From assembly GCA_963747375.1 (NCBI GenBank), contig CAVVFL010000002.1:448766-512765 (forward strand): DNA of 64,000 nt. Reading direction: 5' to 3'. Shown here one piece after another: positions 9,199 to 18,719 of this stretch (its first letter is position 1; each line of letters begins with the position of its first letter). Source of the DNA: Sva-07 sp963747375. Its GTDB lineage: Bacteria; Actinomycetota; Acidimicrobiia; Acidimicrobiales; Ilumatobacteraceae. Made by a program: the position numbers and the translations under genes. The notes below the pieces were generated by a model that made no database searches, was not told the DNA's origin, and was given only the letters and a program-made list of their open reading frames with translations.

Positions 9199-10338
9199 TC
9201 AGCGGAACTGGCGGAAGCAGGTGCGGATGTCGTCGACGTACAGATCGGGTACCTCGAACGCCGCGAAGTGACCGCCCTTGGGCTGTTCCTGCCAGTGGCG
9301 GATGTCGGTGAAGGAGTCCTCGACCCATGCCCGCACCGGGGGCACGATCTCCTTCGGGTACACGGTGAACCCCGACGGGATGGTGACCGGCGCAGGTCGT
9401 GGGCCGCGACCGAAGCTCTCCCAGTAGATGCGCGCCGACGAGGCGCCGTTGCCGTTGATCCAGTAGAGCATGATGTTGTCGAGCAGTTCGTCGCGGGTCA
9501 GCACGTGCTCTGGGTGGCCGTCGCAGTCCATCCAGGCCCAGAACTTCTCGAGGATCCATGCTGCCTGGGCCGCGGGCGAGTCGACGAGCCCGTAGCCGAT
9601 CGACTGTGGGCGTGTTGCCTGTTCCTTCGAGTAGCCGGAATCCCACTCGTCGTAGAACGTCGAGCCCTTCGAGCGCTCGCTGCTCCTCAGCGGTCGGCTC
9701 ACCGTCGAGCTTCGGTCGCGCACCCATCGCCAGGGTGACGTGGATGGCGGCGCAGTGGTCGATGTCGGTGCCACCGATCACGGTGGTCACGGCGGAACCC
9801 CAGTCGCCGCCCTGCGCGACGTACCGGTCGTAGCCGAGGTCGGCCATCAGCTGCGCGAACGCCGCAGCCGATCTCGCTGGACACCCCATCCAGTGTCGAG
9901 CGGCTTGCCGGAGAACCCGAAGCCCGGAAGCGAGGGGGCGACGACGTGGAAGGCGTCGTCGGCGTCGCCGCCGTGAGCGGTCGGGTCGGTGAGCGGTTCG
10001 ATCACCTTGTGGAACTCGACGATCGATCCGGGCCAGCCGTGGGTGATCAGCAGTGGCATCGCGTCGGGGTGCGGTGAGCGGGCGTGCACGAAGTGCAGCC
10101 CGGGCTCGGCGAGGCCCTCGACCGGCGTCGTGAACTGGTCGAAACGGTTGAGCAGCGCCTCGCGGGCTCGCCAGTCGTAGCCGTCGGCCCAGTACTCGCA
10201 CACCTCCTGCACGTAGGCGAGCGGCGTGCCCTGCGACCAGTCGTCGACGAGTTCGCGCTCCGGCCAGCGCGTGTTGCGCAGCCGCACCACGAGATCGTCG
10301 AGGACGTCCTGAGCAACATCGATGGTGAACGGCTCCAT
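9199..10338 (-). CDS. Epoxide hydrolase (EHN + alpha/beta hydrolase), two frameshifts
   Basis: The N-terminus (MEPFTIDVAQDVLDDLVVRL) is the EHN cap domain of microsomal-type epoxide hydrolases. Next come oxyanion motif LITHGWPGS near residue 107, nucleophile elbow AQGGDWGS (Asp), and the C-terminal catalytic His in PKGGHFAAFEVPDL. These enzymes open epoxides by an ester intermediate on the Asp. Frames break near 9880 and 9670; the three pieces together give about 380 aa, the family norm. A start at 10338 gives the complete EHN domain. The gene lies downstream of a palindromic hairpin and the TIGR03084 gene and upstream of the MFS gene, all on the minus strand. The substrate cannot be told. 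Confidence 0.85.
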
Positions 10339-10363
10339 CTCTCGACCCTACGCCCCCGCCCAC

Positions 10364-10420
10364 CCCCGAAATTCTCCTGGCGGTGCGCGCTCAGCGCGCA
10401 CCCGGAGGAGAATTTCGGGG
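10364..10420. repeat. 57-bp palindromic hairpin, copy 1 of a two-member family
   Basis: Outer arms of 15 bp (CCCCGAAATTCTCCT pairing with 10406-10420), a 3x3 mismatch, inner arms of 9 bp and the loop TCA. The apex reads GCGCTCAGCGC. The hairpin touches the stop codon of the TIGR03084 gene (10421-10423) and lies 26 bp before the epoxide hydrolase start. It shares its base (AAATTC/GAATTT) and apex with the hairpin at 21516-21570, but the arm sequence between them differs. It could act as a terminator, a repeat of the REP/MITE kind, or both. Confidence 0.8.
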
Positions 10421-11212
10421 TTATTGGCGGGGTGGGGGGCCGTCGGAGGGTGGGCCGGCGAAGAGTTGGGCCTTCTCCATCCAGTCGCGAGCGGATGCGC
10501 CGTCCACCACGAGGGCGGTGTCGTCGACGTGGCGCCGCTGGGTGGTGACGAGGCAGAAGTCGAGCGCCGGACCCACGACCGACTCGGCGGCGTCGTCGGG
10601 CCCGAAGTTCCACGTGTCACCCGAGGGCGCACTGAGCTCGACACGAACCGGCGTCGACGGCACGTCGAGCCCGCGGTTGATGTACGTCCACCCGCGAGTG
10701 ATGAAGCCGAGCTGCGAGATGTGTCGGAGTCGATCGGTCGGCTCCCGAGTCGCCCCGATCGCGTCGATGACGTCCTGGCCGTGGGCCCAGGCCTCCATCA
10801 GGCGGGCGGTGAGGAACGACTTCGATCCCATCGATGGCCCGTACCACGCGACCCGGCTGTCGTTGGCCAGCGTCGCCGCGGCCGACGCGAGCGCGTCGCG
10901 GTTCGAGCGCCACGCGGCCAGGAGATCATCGGGCGTCAGTGCGCGGAACGTGCCGAGCGTGATGTCGTCGGCCGACTGGCCGGTGGTGCCTGCACCGAGC
11001 AGCATGTTCATCTGATCCGTGAAGCCGTCCGGATCGGCGATCGCCAGCGCCGCCATTCCGTCGAAGTAGGTGAGGTGCCCGATCTGGTCAGCGACGTTCC
11101 AGCCGGGGCTGGGCGTGGGCAGCTGCCACTGCTCGGGCGTCATCGACGCCACGACGTCGTCGAGGCTGCGCTGTTCGGCCACGAGGTCGGCGAGTACGTC
11201 TGCAACATCCAT
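10421..11212 (-). CDS. TIGR03084 family protein (DinB/maleylpyruvate isomerase-like)
   Basis: 263 aa, intact. The pattern matches the actinobacterial TIGR03084 family: WQLPTPSPGWNVADQIGHL near residue 35, the conserved ARLMEAWAHGQDVIDA near 140, LRHISQLGFITRGWTYINRG, and the C-terminal FCLVTTQRRH ending in AQLFAGPP. The His residues in QIGHL, WAHGQD and LRHI match the metal-binding triad of DinB-like four-helix bundles. Relatives include mycothiol-dependent isomerases, but the reaction of this subgroup is unknown. ATG 11212 is chosen because it begins MDVADVLADLVAEQR, the family start; longer readings add a low-complexity leader. It is divergent from the acyl-CoA carboxylase operon, 76 bp away. 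Confidence 0.85.
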   Translation of the reverse strand: MDVADVLADLVAEQRSLDDVVASMTPEQWQLPTPSPGWNVADQIGHLTYFDGMAALAIADPDGFTDQMNMLLGAGTTGQSADDITLGTFRALTPDDLLAAWRSNRDALASAAATLANDSRVAWYGPSMGSKSFLTARLMEAWAHGQDVIDAIGATREPTDRLRHISQLGFITRGWTYINRGLDVPSTPVRVELSAPSGDTWNFGPDDAAESVVGPALDFCLVTTQRRHVDDTALVVDGASARDWMEKAQLFAGPPSDGPPPRQ

Positions 11213-11288
11213 GCGCCAGGTGTACCCGATCGGTCGTGCGAGTTGCGGCTCGGAGCCTCGGTGCTCGCCTCCACTACGGTGATCGATC

Positions 11289-12893
11289 GTGACCATCGGC
11301 ACCGTCATCCGCAGTCGACTCGACACGAAGTCCGACGAGTACCGGGCCAATCTCGTCGAGATGCAGCTGCTCTGGGACGGCGTCGCGACGGAACTGGCGT
11401 CGGTTCCGACCATCGGCGGGCAGCGCTACGTCGACCGTCACCGCACCCGCGGGAAGATGCTCGTGCGGGAGCGGATCGAGGCGCTCGTCGACCCCGACAC
11501 CCCGTTTCTCGAACTGAGCCCGCTCGCCGGATGGGGAACCCAGGATCCGGTCGGCGTCGGCAGTTGCACCGGCATCGGCATCGTCGAGGGCGTCGAGTGC
11601 GCGATCTCCGGATCCGACATGACCTATCGCGGTGGCTCGGGGAATCCGACCACCTGGAAGAAGGGGTCGCGCTTCCACGAGATCGCCCGCGAGAACCGGC
11701 TGCCGGTGATCATCCTCAACGAGTCGGCCGGAGCCGACCTGCCGCGACAGGCCGATCTGTTCATCCAGGGCGGCGCCAGCTTCAAGGACCTCACGCAGTT
11801 GTCGAAGCTCGGGATCCCGTCGATCACGATGGCGTTCGGTCCGAACACCGCCGGCGGCGCGTACACGCCCGGGATGAGCGACTACACGGTCTTCGTCAAG
11901 GGCAAGGGCACCGCGTATCTCGGCGGACCGCCACTCGTGAAGATGGCGATCGACGAGATCGTCGACGAGGAGACGCTCGGTGGTGCCGAGATGCACTCGC
12001 GAACGAGCGGCCTGTCCGACTACCTCGCCGTCGACGAGATGGACGCGATTCGCATCACGCGCAGCATCGTTCGCCATCTGCGCTGGAACAAGCTCGGGCC
12101 GGGCGCGACCGAACCCGACGATCCGCCGCTGTACGACCCGGCCGAGCTGCTCGGGTGCGCGTCGGCCGACGTCCGCATTCCGTTCGACATCCGTGAGGTG
12201 CTCGCCCGGCTGCTCGACGGCAGCCGGTTCGAGGAGTTCAAGCCGCTCTACGGCGACAAGATCGTGTGCGGGTGGGGCTCGATCCACGGATTCCCCGTCG
12301 GCATCCTCGGCAACAACGGGATCCTGTTCTCGGAGGAGGCGTCGAAGGCGGCGCAGTTCATCCAGCTGTGCAACAAGCGCGACATCCCGCTGGCGTTCCT
12401 GCACAACATCACCGGGTTCATGGTCGGCTCGAAGGCCGAGCAGGGCGGCATCATCCGCAACGGCGCCAAGCTGATCAACGCCGTGTCGAACTCGACGGTG
12501 CCGCACTTCAACCTGATGGTCGGCGCCAGCTACGGCGCCGGGAACTACGGGATGGCGGGCAAGGCGTACAACCCCCGGTTCATCTTCAGCTGGCCGAATC
12601 ACCGCGTCGCCGTGATGGGGCCGAAACAGTTGGCGGGGGTGATGGAGATCGTGGCCCGCAACGCGGCCGCGGGTCGGGGGATCGACATCGACGAGGAGGC
12701 GCTGGCTGCACAGACGGCCGGGCTCGAAGCGCAGATCGAGCACGAGTCGACGGCGCTGTACTCGACGGGCCGGCTGTGGGACGACGGGATCATCCACCCG
12801 GCCGACTCCCGCACGGTGATGGGCATGGCGTTGTCGGCCGTGCACAGCAACGTGGTGCAGGGCGCCACCGAGTACGGCGTGTGGAGGCACTGA
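11289..12893 (+). CDS. Acyl-CoA carboxylase carboxyltransferase (beta) subunit
   Basis: 534 aa, intact. The crotonase-like tandem carboxyltransferase fold is clear: KMLVRERIEALVDPDTPFLEL near residue 55, GSCTGIG, then AFGPNTAGGAYTPGMSDY near 180 and, in the C-terminal half, FLHNITGFMVGSKAE and GASYGAGNYGMAGKAY for acyl-CoA and biotin sites. It moves the carboxyl group from biotin to an acyl-CoA. Sequence style and context (alpha subunit and AtuA-like gene following) point to the methylcrotonyl/geranyl-CoA carboxylase group rather than acetyl or propionyl-CoA, but the substrate is inferred. The stop overlaps the alpha start by one base (TGATG), so subunits are made together. Confidence 0.92.
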   Translation: MTIGTVIRSRLDTKSDEYRANLVEMQLLWDGVATELASVPTIGGQRYVDRHRTRGKMLVRERIEALVDPDTPFLELSPLAGWGTQDPVGVGSCTGIGIVEGVECAISGSDMTYRGGSGNPTTWKKGSRFHEIARENRLPVIILNESAGADLPRQADLFIQGGASFKDLTQLSKLGIPSITMAFGPNTAGGAYTPGMSDYTVFVKGKGTAYLGGPPLVKMAIDEIVDEETLGGAEMHSRTSGLSDYLAVDEMDAIRITRSIVRHLRWNKLGPGATEPDDPPLYDPAELLGCASADVRIPFDIREVLARLLDGSRFEEFKPLYGDKIVCGWGSIHGFPVGILGNNGILFSEEASKAAQFIQLCNKRDIPLAFLHNITGFMVGSKAEQGGIIRNGAKLINAVSNSTVPHFNLMVGASYGAGNYGMAGKAYNPRFIFSWPNHRVAVMGPKQLAGVMEIVARNAAAGRGIDIDEEALAAQTAGLEAQIEHESTALYSTGRLWDDGIIHPADSRTVMGMALSAVHSNVVQGATEYGVWRH

Positions 12894-14976
12894 TGCACAT
12901 CACCCGCCTCCTCATCGCCAACCGCGGCGAGATCGCCGTGCGTATCGCCCGCACTGCGAATCGCCTGGGCATCGACACCGTCGGCGTGTACTCGGAGCCC
13001 GACCGCAACGCACTCGCACGTCGATTCGGTCGATGTCGCCATCGCTCTCGGCGGTTCGACACCGGCCGAGTCGTACCTGCGCGGCGACGCCGTCATCGCC
13101 GCGGCGCTGGCAACCGGCGCCGACGCGATCCATCCCGGCTACGGCTTCCTCGCCGAGAACGCTGCGTTCGCGCAGGCGGTGATCGACGCCGGCCTCGTGT
13201 GGGTCGGCCCGACGCCGGAACAGGTGACGCTGCTCGGCGACAAGGTGGCGGCAAAGCGCGCGGCACTCGAAGCGGGTGTGCCCGACCACGTCGATGATCG
13301 AGGTGGTCGACGGTCGATGTCGACGGCGACGGTCACCTACCCGGCGCTCGTGAAGGCCGCCGCCGGTGGTGGCGGGCGGGGGATGCGCGTGGTGCGCAGC
13401 GCCGATCAACTCGACGACGCGCGTTGCCGCCGCATCACGCGAAGCGCTGTCGGCGTTCGGTGACGGAGCCGTGTTCATCGAGCCGTATCTCGAACGTGGC
13501 CGTCACGTCGAGGTCCAGATCATGGGCGACCGCCACGGCAACGTGGTGCATCTCGGTGAGCGCGAGTGCTCGATCCAGCGTCGCAACCAGAAGGTCGTCG
13601 AGGAGTCACCCTCGGCGGGCATCACGCCGGAGGTCCGAGCGGCGCTGTGCGACGGCGCCGTGGCGCTCGCCCGTCACGTGGGCTACGAGGGTGCCGGCAC
13701 GGTCGAGTTCATGGTCGGCGCACCGACCGGCGACGATCACGTTCCTCGAGGTGAACACCCGCCTCCAGGTCGAGCACCCGGTGACCGAGGCGGTGACCGG
13801 ACTCGACCTCGTCGAGATGCAATTGCGCGTCGCCGCCGGCGAACCGCTGCCGATCACGCAGGACGACGTCTGGATCACCGGTCATGCGATCGAGGTCCGC
13901 GTGGTCGCGGAGGATCCCGCCGACCGGCTGGATGCCGTCGACGGGTCGGATCGATCGATTCGGCGTCGGCGACGGCGTGCGCGTCGACACGGGCGTGCGC
14001 GACGGCTCGGAGATCTCGTCCGACTACGACTCGCTCGTCGCCAAGGTGATCGCCCACGCGCCGACGCGCGACGGGTGCTGCACGCCGGCTCGCCCGGGCG
14101 CTGCGTGCCGCGCAGATCACCGGAATCCGCACGAACGTCGACTCGCTCATCGCGATCCTCGGCGAGCCCGACTTCCTCGCCGCCGACACGCCCACCACGT
14201 ACCTCGACGAGCACCCGGAGGTGCTCGCCGCAGTCGGTCCGAGCGGCGACGACCGCGTGGCGCTCCTGCTCGGCGCCGTCTTCGCGCTCGAGTTCGAGCA
14301 CCGCTCGAATGATCGGGCGACGCCGTTCGCCCCGTCGGGGTGGCGCAACCTTCGGACACAGGGTCAGCGCCAGGTGTGGCTCGAGGTGACGGGCGAGCAC
14401 CTGCACGTCGAGTACACGATGGCGCAGTCGTGGCAACCCGGTGGGCGCCCGCTCGGGTCGGCGACGGTCCGGCTCGGCCCGTGGCCCGAGCCGGACGAAC
14501 TCGGTGCGCTGGGCGCGGATGATCGTCCCGAGCTCCATGTACGCCTGCTCGAACGAGGTAGCGGTCACCAGACCATCGAGGTCGACGGCCGGCGCCAGGC
14601 GGTGCACACCGAGGTCGTCCATCCGGCCCTCGGCCTCGACGACGACGGGATCGGATCGGTCACGGTGCACGTGCGGAGTTCGGCCGGTGCGCTCACGCTG
14701 ACGCGAGCACCCAAATTCCTGCTCCACGACGCCGAGTCGGCCACCGGTGGCCCCATCAGCCCGCTGCCGGGAACCGTGATCGCGGTGCACGTCGCCGCAG
14801 GCGACTCCGTCGTCGACGGCCAGCTGCTCATGGTGGTGGAGGCGATGAAGATGGAGCACAAGATCGTCGCCTCCGGCGATGCGATCGTGACCGCGGTCCG
14901 GTTCGCGGTCGGCGACCGGGTCGACACCGGCGAGCTGCTCGTTGCGCTCGAACATCCGGAGGGTGAGGCATCGTGA
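12893..14976 (+). CDS. Acyl-CoA carboxylase alpha subunit (biotin carboxylase + BCCP), several frameshifts
   Basis: The protein begins MHITRLLIANRGEIAVRIAR, the biotin-carboxylase start. Further pieces in order are HPGYGFLAENAAFAQAV, the Gly-rich ATP loop AAAGGGGRGMRVV, QRRNQKVVEESPS, and FLEVNTRLQVEHPVTEAV. The C-terminus has the biotin site EAMKMEH near 14850, so the carrier domain is present. The enzyme carboxylates its own biotin using ATP and bicarbonate. The N-terminal half is broken near 13014, 13284, 13421, 13735, 13930 and 14060-14130, while the second half is intact. Most breaks are fixed by removing one base, so sequence error is likely. A GTGA overlap couples it to the next gene. 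Confidence 0.88.
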
Positions 14977-16751
14977 CGGCTTCGCCCGGCGCTCCGATCC
15001 GGATCGCCAACTGTTCCGGATTCTTCGGCGATCGACCGAGCGGCGCGCTCGAGATGGTCGAAGGCGGCCCGATCGACGTCCTCACCGGCGACTGGCTTGC
15101 CGAGCTGACCATGCTGATCCTGAGCCGGATCAGGGCGAAGCATCCCGGCGGCGGCTACGCCCGCACGTTCGTCTCGCAGATGGAACAGGTGATGGGTACC
15201 TGCCTCGACCAGGGCATCAAGGTGGTGTCGAACGCCGGCGGGCTCGATCCGGGTGGTTGCGCCGACGCGGTCGCCGAGGTCGCCGACCGCCTCGGACTGT
15301 CGCCGACGATCGCCTACATCGACGGCGACGACCTGATGCCGCGGATCACGGAACTCGCCGCGTCCGGTGCCCTGCAGCCGTTCGCCGGCGGTGAACTCGG
15401 CGACCCGTCGAGATTCCTGACCGCGAACGCCTATCTCGGTTGTTTCGGCATCGTCGATGCGCTCGCCAAGGGTGCCGACATCGTGATCACGGGTCGCGTC
15501 ACCGACGCCGCAGTCACGTGTGGTCCCGCGGCGTGGCACCACGGTTGGCGGCGCGACGACTTCGATCAGCTGGCAGGTGGGGTCGTCGCTGGTCACATCA
15601 TCGAGTGCAGTGCTCAGGTGACGGGAGGCAACTATTCGTTCTTCCACGAGATCGAGGGTCGTAACGAGGTGGGCGGCCGGGCGCGGTTCGGATTCCCGTG
15701 GGCGGAGGTCGCCGCCGATGGTTCCTGTGTGATCGGCAAGCACGATGGCACCGGGGGAGTGGTCAACGTCGAGACGGTCACGTCGCAACTGCTCTACGAG
15801 ATCGGCGGTCCGGAGTATCTCGGCCCGGACGTGACGGCGCGTTTCGACACGATCGACGTCGAGGCCGTGGCGCCGGACAGGGTCGAGGTGTCGGGTGCGA
15901 AGGGCCAGGCTCCGCCGTCGACGTTGAAGGTCGCGATGAATGAACTCGGTGGCTTCCGCAATTCGTTCACGGTGGCGTTGACCGGCCTCGACGTCGACGA
16001 GAAGGCAGCGTTCGCCGAGGCCGCGTTCTGGGACGCCTGTCCCTACGGTCCCGACGACTTCGCGTCGATCGAGAACAAGGTCATTCACACCGGCAAGACC
16101 GATCCTGCGACCCAGGAGGAGGCGACGGCGCTCTGGCGGGTGACGGTCAAGGATCCCGACGAGCGCAAGGTCGGCCGAGCCTTCGCCGATGCGATGGTGC
16201 ACACGGTTCTGGCGGGAATCCCCGGCATGTACGGCCTCAGCGGCGGGCCCGGTGCGGCATCGCCGTTCGGTGTGTACCGCCCGGCAACCGTGCCGAGCGA
16301 CCTCGTACCTCAGTACGTGCACGTCGACGGCAGCACCACCCAGATCGAGTCGATCGCGCCAACCGGTGATCGAATCGAGACGGAGTCGGTGTCGGTTGCG
16401 GAACAGCCTGGCGGCGAACTCGTCGAGGTCCCGATGGGTGCATTCGTGGGGACTCGATCGGGCGACAAGGGTGGCGACGCCAATCTCGGCGTGTACGCCC
16501 GCACCGACGCCGGCTGGGCGTGGCTCGACAACGAGCTCACCGTCGACCGCCTTCGGGAACTGTTGCCCGAGACGGCCGGCATGGACATCGACCGATACCG
16601 ATTCCCCAACCTGCAGGCCCTCAACTTCGTGATTCGCGGTCTCCTGCAGGAAGGCGTTGCCGCCTCGACTCGTCAGGACGCCCAGGCGAAGGCGCTGGGG
16701 GAGTGGTTGCGAGCACGAGTGGTCGAGGTGCCGTCGTCGGTCATCGCCTGA
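14973..16751 (+). CDS. AtuA-like (DUF1446) protein
   Basis: 592 aa, intact. The N-terminal two thirds are DUF1446, starting IRIANCSGFFGDRPSGALEM and including GNYSFFHEIEG mid-protein. The C-terminal domain carries the family motif RSGDKGGDANLGVYAR near residue 500. AtuA is required for acyclic terpene (citronellol/geraniol) use in Pseudomonas, but its reaction is not established. The gene overlaps the carboxylase alpha stop by four bases and completes a three-gene coupled operon, the same gene set as atu-type clusters. This supports carboxylation of a branched unsaturated acyl-CoA, as inference. The 3' end overlaps the convergent Nudix gene by 11 bp. Confidence 0.85.
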   Translation: MTASPGAPIRIANCSGFFGDRPSGALEMVEGGPIDVLTGDWLAELTMLILSRIRAKHPGGGYARTFVSQMEQVMGTCLDQGIKVVSNAGGLDPGGCADAVAEVADRLGLSPTIAYIDGDDLMPRITELAASGALQPFAGGELGDPSRFLTANAYLGCFGIVDALAKGADIVITGRVTDAAVTCGPAAWHHGWRRDDFDQLAGGVVAGHIIECSAQVTGGNYSFFHEIEGRNEVGGRARFGFPWAEVAADGSCVIGKHDGTGGVVNVETVTSQLLYEIGGPEYLGPDVTARFDTIDVEAVAPDRVEVSGAKGQAPPSTLKVAMNELGGFRNSFTVALTGLDVDEKAAFAEAAFWDACPYGPDDFASIENKVIHTGKTDPATQEEATALWRVTVKDPDERKVGRAFADAMVHTVLAGIPGMYGLSGGPGAASPFGVYRPATVPSDLVPQYVHVDGSTTQIESIAPTGDRIETESVSVAEQPGGELVEVPMGAFVGTRSGDKGGDANLGVYARTDAGWAWLDNELTVDRLRELLPETAGMDIDRYRFPNLQALNFVIRGLLQEGVAASTRQDAQAKALGEWLRARVVEVPSSVIA

Positions 16752-17232
16752 CCTCGGTCGTCGCGATCGGGGTCAGACCCCGACTCGCGACGAGTCGGTC
16801 GAGGAACTCGCGCTGCGCAGTGACGATCTTGCGGCGGGCGGTGTCGAGATCGAACCACTGCACGCGATCGAGTTCGGGGAACGTCTGCGTCTTGCCCGAC
16901 TTCGGTGGCCACTCGATCTCGAAGGTGTTGCTGACTGCGGTTGTCGGGTCGAGATCGCCCTCTGCGGCCCATGCCCGTACGATCTTGCCCCCCGACTGCC
17001 GCACCTCGCCGAGGTCGGTGAATTCCGTCGCCGGGACGGCGACGCCGACCTCCTCCTCGAACTCCCGGCAGGCGGCAGCGAAGACATCGTCGTCGGGTTC
17101 GTACTCGCCCTTCGGGATCGTCCACGCACCGGCGTCCTTGCGAGCCCAGAACGGCCCACCCATGTGGCCGAGCAGCACCTCGACGTGTCCGCTCGTCGAA
17201 CGGTGCAGCACGATCCCGGCACTCAGCTTCAT
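16741..17232 (-). CDS. Nudix hydrolase
   Basis: 163 aa, intact. The Nudix box reads GEYEPDDDVFAAACREFEEE followed by VGV (near residue 43), matching Gx5Ex7REUxEExGU except that the first Glu is Asp. The residues before it (AGAWTIPKG) and the closing WFDLDTARRKI fit the fold. Nudix enzymes cleave nucleoside diphosphates linked to another group; the substrate cannot be read from the sequence. ATG 17232 (MKLSAGIVLHR) is chosen because it starts the first strand of the fold; the upstream extension is Arg/Ser-rich and looks non-coding. It follows the NADH dehydrogenase on the same strand by 40 bp. Confidence 0.85.
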   Translation of the reverse strand: MKLSAGIVLHRSTSGHVEVLLGHMGGPFWARKDAGAWTIPKGEYEPDDDVFAAACREFEEEVGVAVPATEFTDLGEVRQSGGKIVRAWAAEGDLDPTTAVSNTFEIEWPPKSGKTQTFPELDRVQWFDLDTARRKIVTAQREFLDRLVASRGLTPIATTEVRR

Positions 17233-17272
17233 CTCGCAGGTCTTCGGCGCGATCGGGATCTGACGGCCATCT

Positions 17273-18652
17273 TCAGGTCTCCTTCTCGTCGTCGGATGCC
17301 GTGGGCGAGTTGGGGAACGGCGTCGGCTGGACGACCGCTCGCACACTCGGCGGCAGGCTCAGGTCGCCGCCGACATGCGCCGTGCTGATCTGGCGCTCCG
17401 CTCGACCTCGACCGACCATCGAACGCATCCAGCGCAACATGGTGGTCAAGCGGTTGCCGAAGCCACTCAGGAAGGCGAGGTGCACGAAGAACCAGACGAG
17501 CCATCCGGGAAACCCGCTCAGGCGCAGCCCACGGACACTCGCAATGGCCCGGAATCGACCGACCGCGGCGACGCTGCCGAGGTCACGGTACGTGAAGGCC
17601 GCCGGCGGTTTGCCGTCGAGGCGCCGGGCGATCGTGTTGGCGACGTGCAGGCCGCCCTGCATCGCGACCTCCGCGACGCCGGGCAGGTGCTGATACGTCG
17701 CCATGTCGCCGATCGCGAAGACCTCCGGATGGCCTGGAAGGCTCAGATCATCGGCCACCTCGATCCGACCGGACCGATCGAGAGTGGCGCCGCTCTGGTC
17801 GGCGAGCAGCTGCGCCAGCGGTGACGCCTGCACCCCGGCCGCCCACACCGTGGTGTGGGCCTCGATCCTGGATTCGGCGCCATCCGGACCCAGGACATCC
17901 ACGCCATCCGGGTCGACACCGACGACGCGCGAGTGCATCTGCAACTCGACGCCGAGCGATTCGAGTTCGCGCCTTGCGGCATGCGACAGGCGATCACCGA
18001 ACGTCGCGAGCGGTTCGCCCCCGCCGTCGACGATGATCACTCGGACCGAGGACGGGTCGATGCTCCTGAACTCGTTGCGCAGCGACCGTGTCGCCAGCTC
18101 GCGCACCTGACCCGCCAGTTCCACGCCGGTCGGGCCGCCACCGACGATCACGACGGTCAGCCAGCGTCGTCGATCGTCGGGGTCGGTCGCCAGCTCGGCC
18201 ATCTCGAACGCACCGAAGAACCGGCGGCGCAGCTCGAGTGCGTCGTCGATGGTCTTCATTCCCGGAGCGTGGCGCGCCAGTTCGTCGTGGCCGAAGTACG
18301 ACTGGCCGGCACCTGCAGCGACGATCAGTGAGTCGTACTGCAGCTCGAGCGACTCCACGTTGCCGGGCGCGACCGCGTGCACGATGCGATCGTCCAGGTC
18401 GAAGCCGGTCACCTCGGCGAGCAGGACCCTGGTGTTCTGTGCGCCGCGCAGGATGTGGCGCAACGGCATCGCGATCTGCCCGGGCGAGAGCATGCCCGTG
18501 GCCACCTGGTACAACAGCGGTTGGAACAAATGGTGATTTCGCCGGTCGACGAGTGTGACGTCGACGTCCATGTGAGCGAGCCGACGGGCCGCGAAGAGGC
18601 CGCCGAAACCACCGCCGACGACGACGACCCGGTGTTGCTGCTCGGACGTCAC
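17273..18652 (-). CDS. ndh: Type II NADH dehydrogenase (NDH-2)
   Basis: 459 aa, intact. FAD-binding VVVVGGGFGGLFAARRL at residue 9 and the NADH-binding VVIVGGGPTGVELAG near 165 give the two-Rossmann fold. HLFQPLLYQVATGMLSP near residue 42 and FAIGDMATYQ near 310 are typical of NDH-2. The C-terminal segment FPGWLVWFFVHLAFLSGFGN is an amphipathic anchor that would attach the enzyme to the inner face of the membrane. It passes electrons from NADH to quinone without pumping protons. The last 50 residues are basic and proline-rich and variable in this family. Confidence 0.9.
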   Translation of the reverse strand: MTSEQQHRVVVVGGGFGGLFAARRLAHMDVDVTLVDRRNHHLFQPLLYQVATGMLSPGQIAMPLRHILRGAQNTRVLLAEVTGFDLDDRIVHAVAPGNVESLELQYDSLIVAAGAGQSYFGHDELARHAPGMKTIDDALELRRRFFGAFEMAELATDPDDRRRWLTVVIVGGGPTGVELAGQVRELATRSLRNEFRSIDPSSVRVIIVDGGGEPLATFGDRLSHAARRELESLGVELQMHSRVVGVDPDGVDVLGPDGAESRIEAHTTVWAAGVQASPLAQLLADQSGATLDRSGRIEVADDLSLPGHPEVFAIGDMATYQHLPGVAEVAMQGGLHVANTIARRLDGKPPAAFTYRDLGSVAAVGRFRAIASVRGLRLSGFPGWLVWFFVHLAFLSGFGNRLTTMLRWMRSMVGRGRAERQISTAHVGGDLSLPPSVRAVVQPTPFPNSPTASDDEKET

Positions 18653-18719
18653 GTCACCGCCCGATCACGCAGCACGGTGCGAAGTGTATGTCACCGGCGG
18701 AGCGCCGTCGGCGCCGACG

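Noticed and set aside
10364..10420. Simple rho-independent terminator
   Set aside because: The hairpin has no T-run on either side and shares ends and apex with another hairpin inside a gene, so a repeat family explains it better. Termination is still possible.
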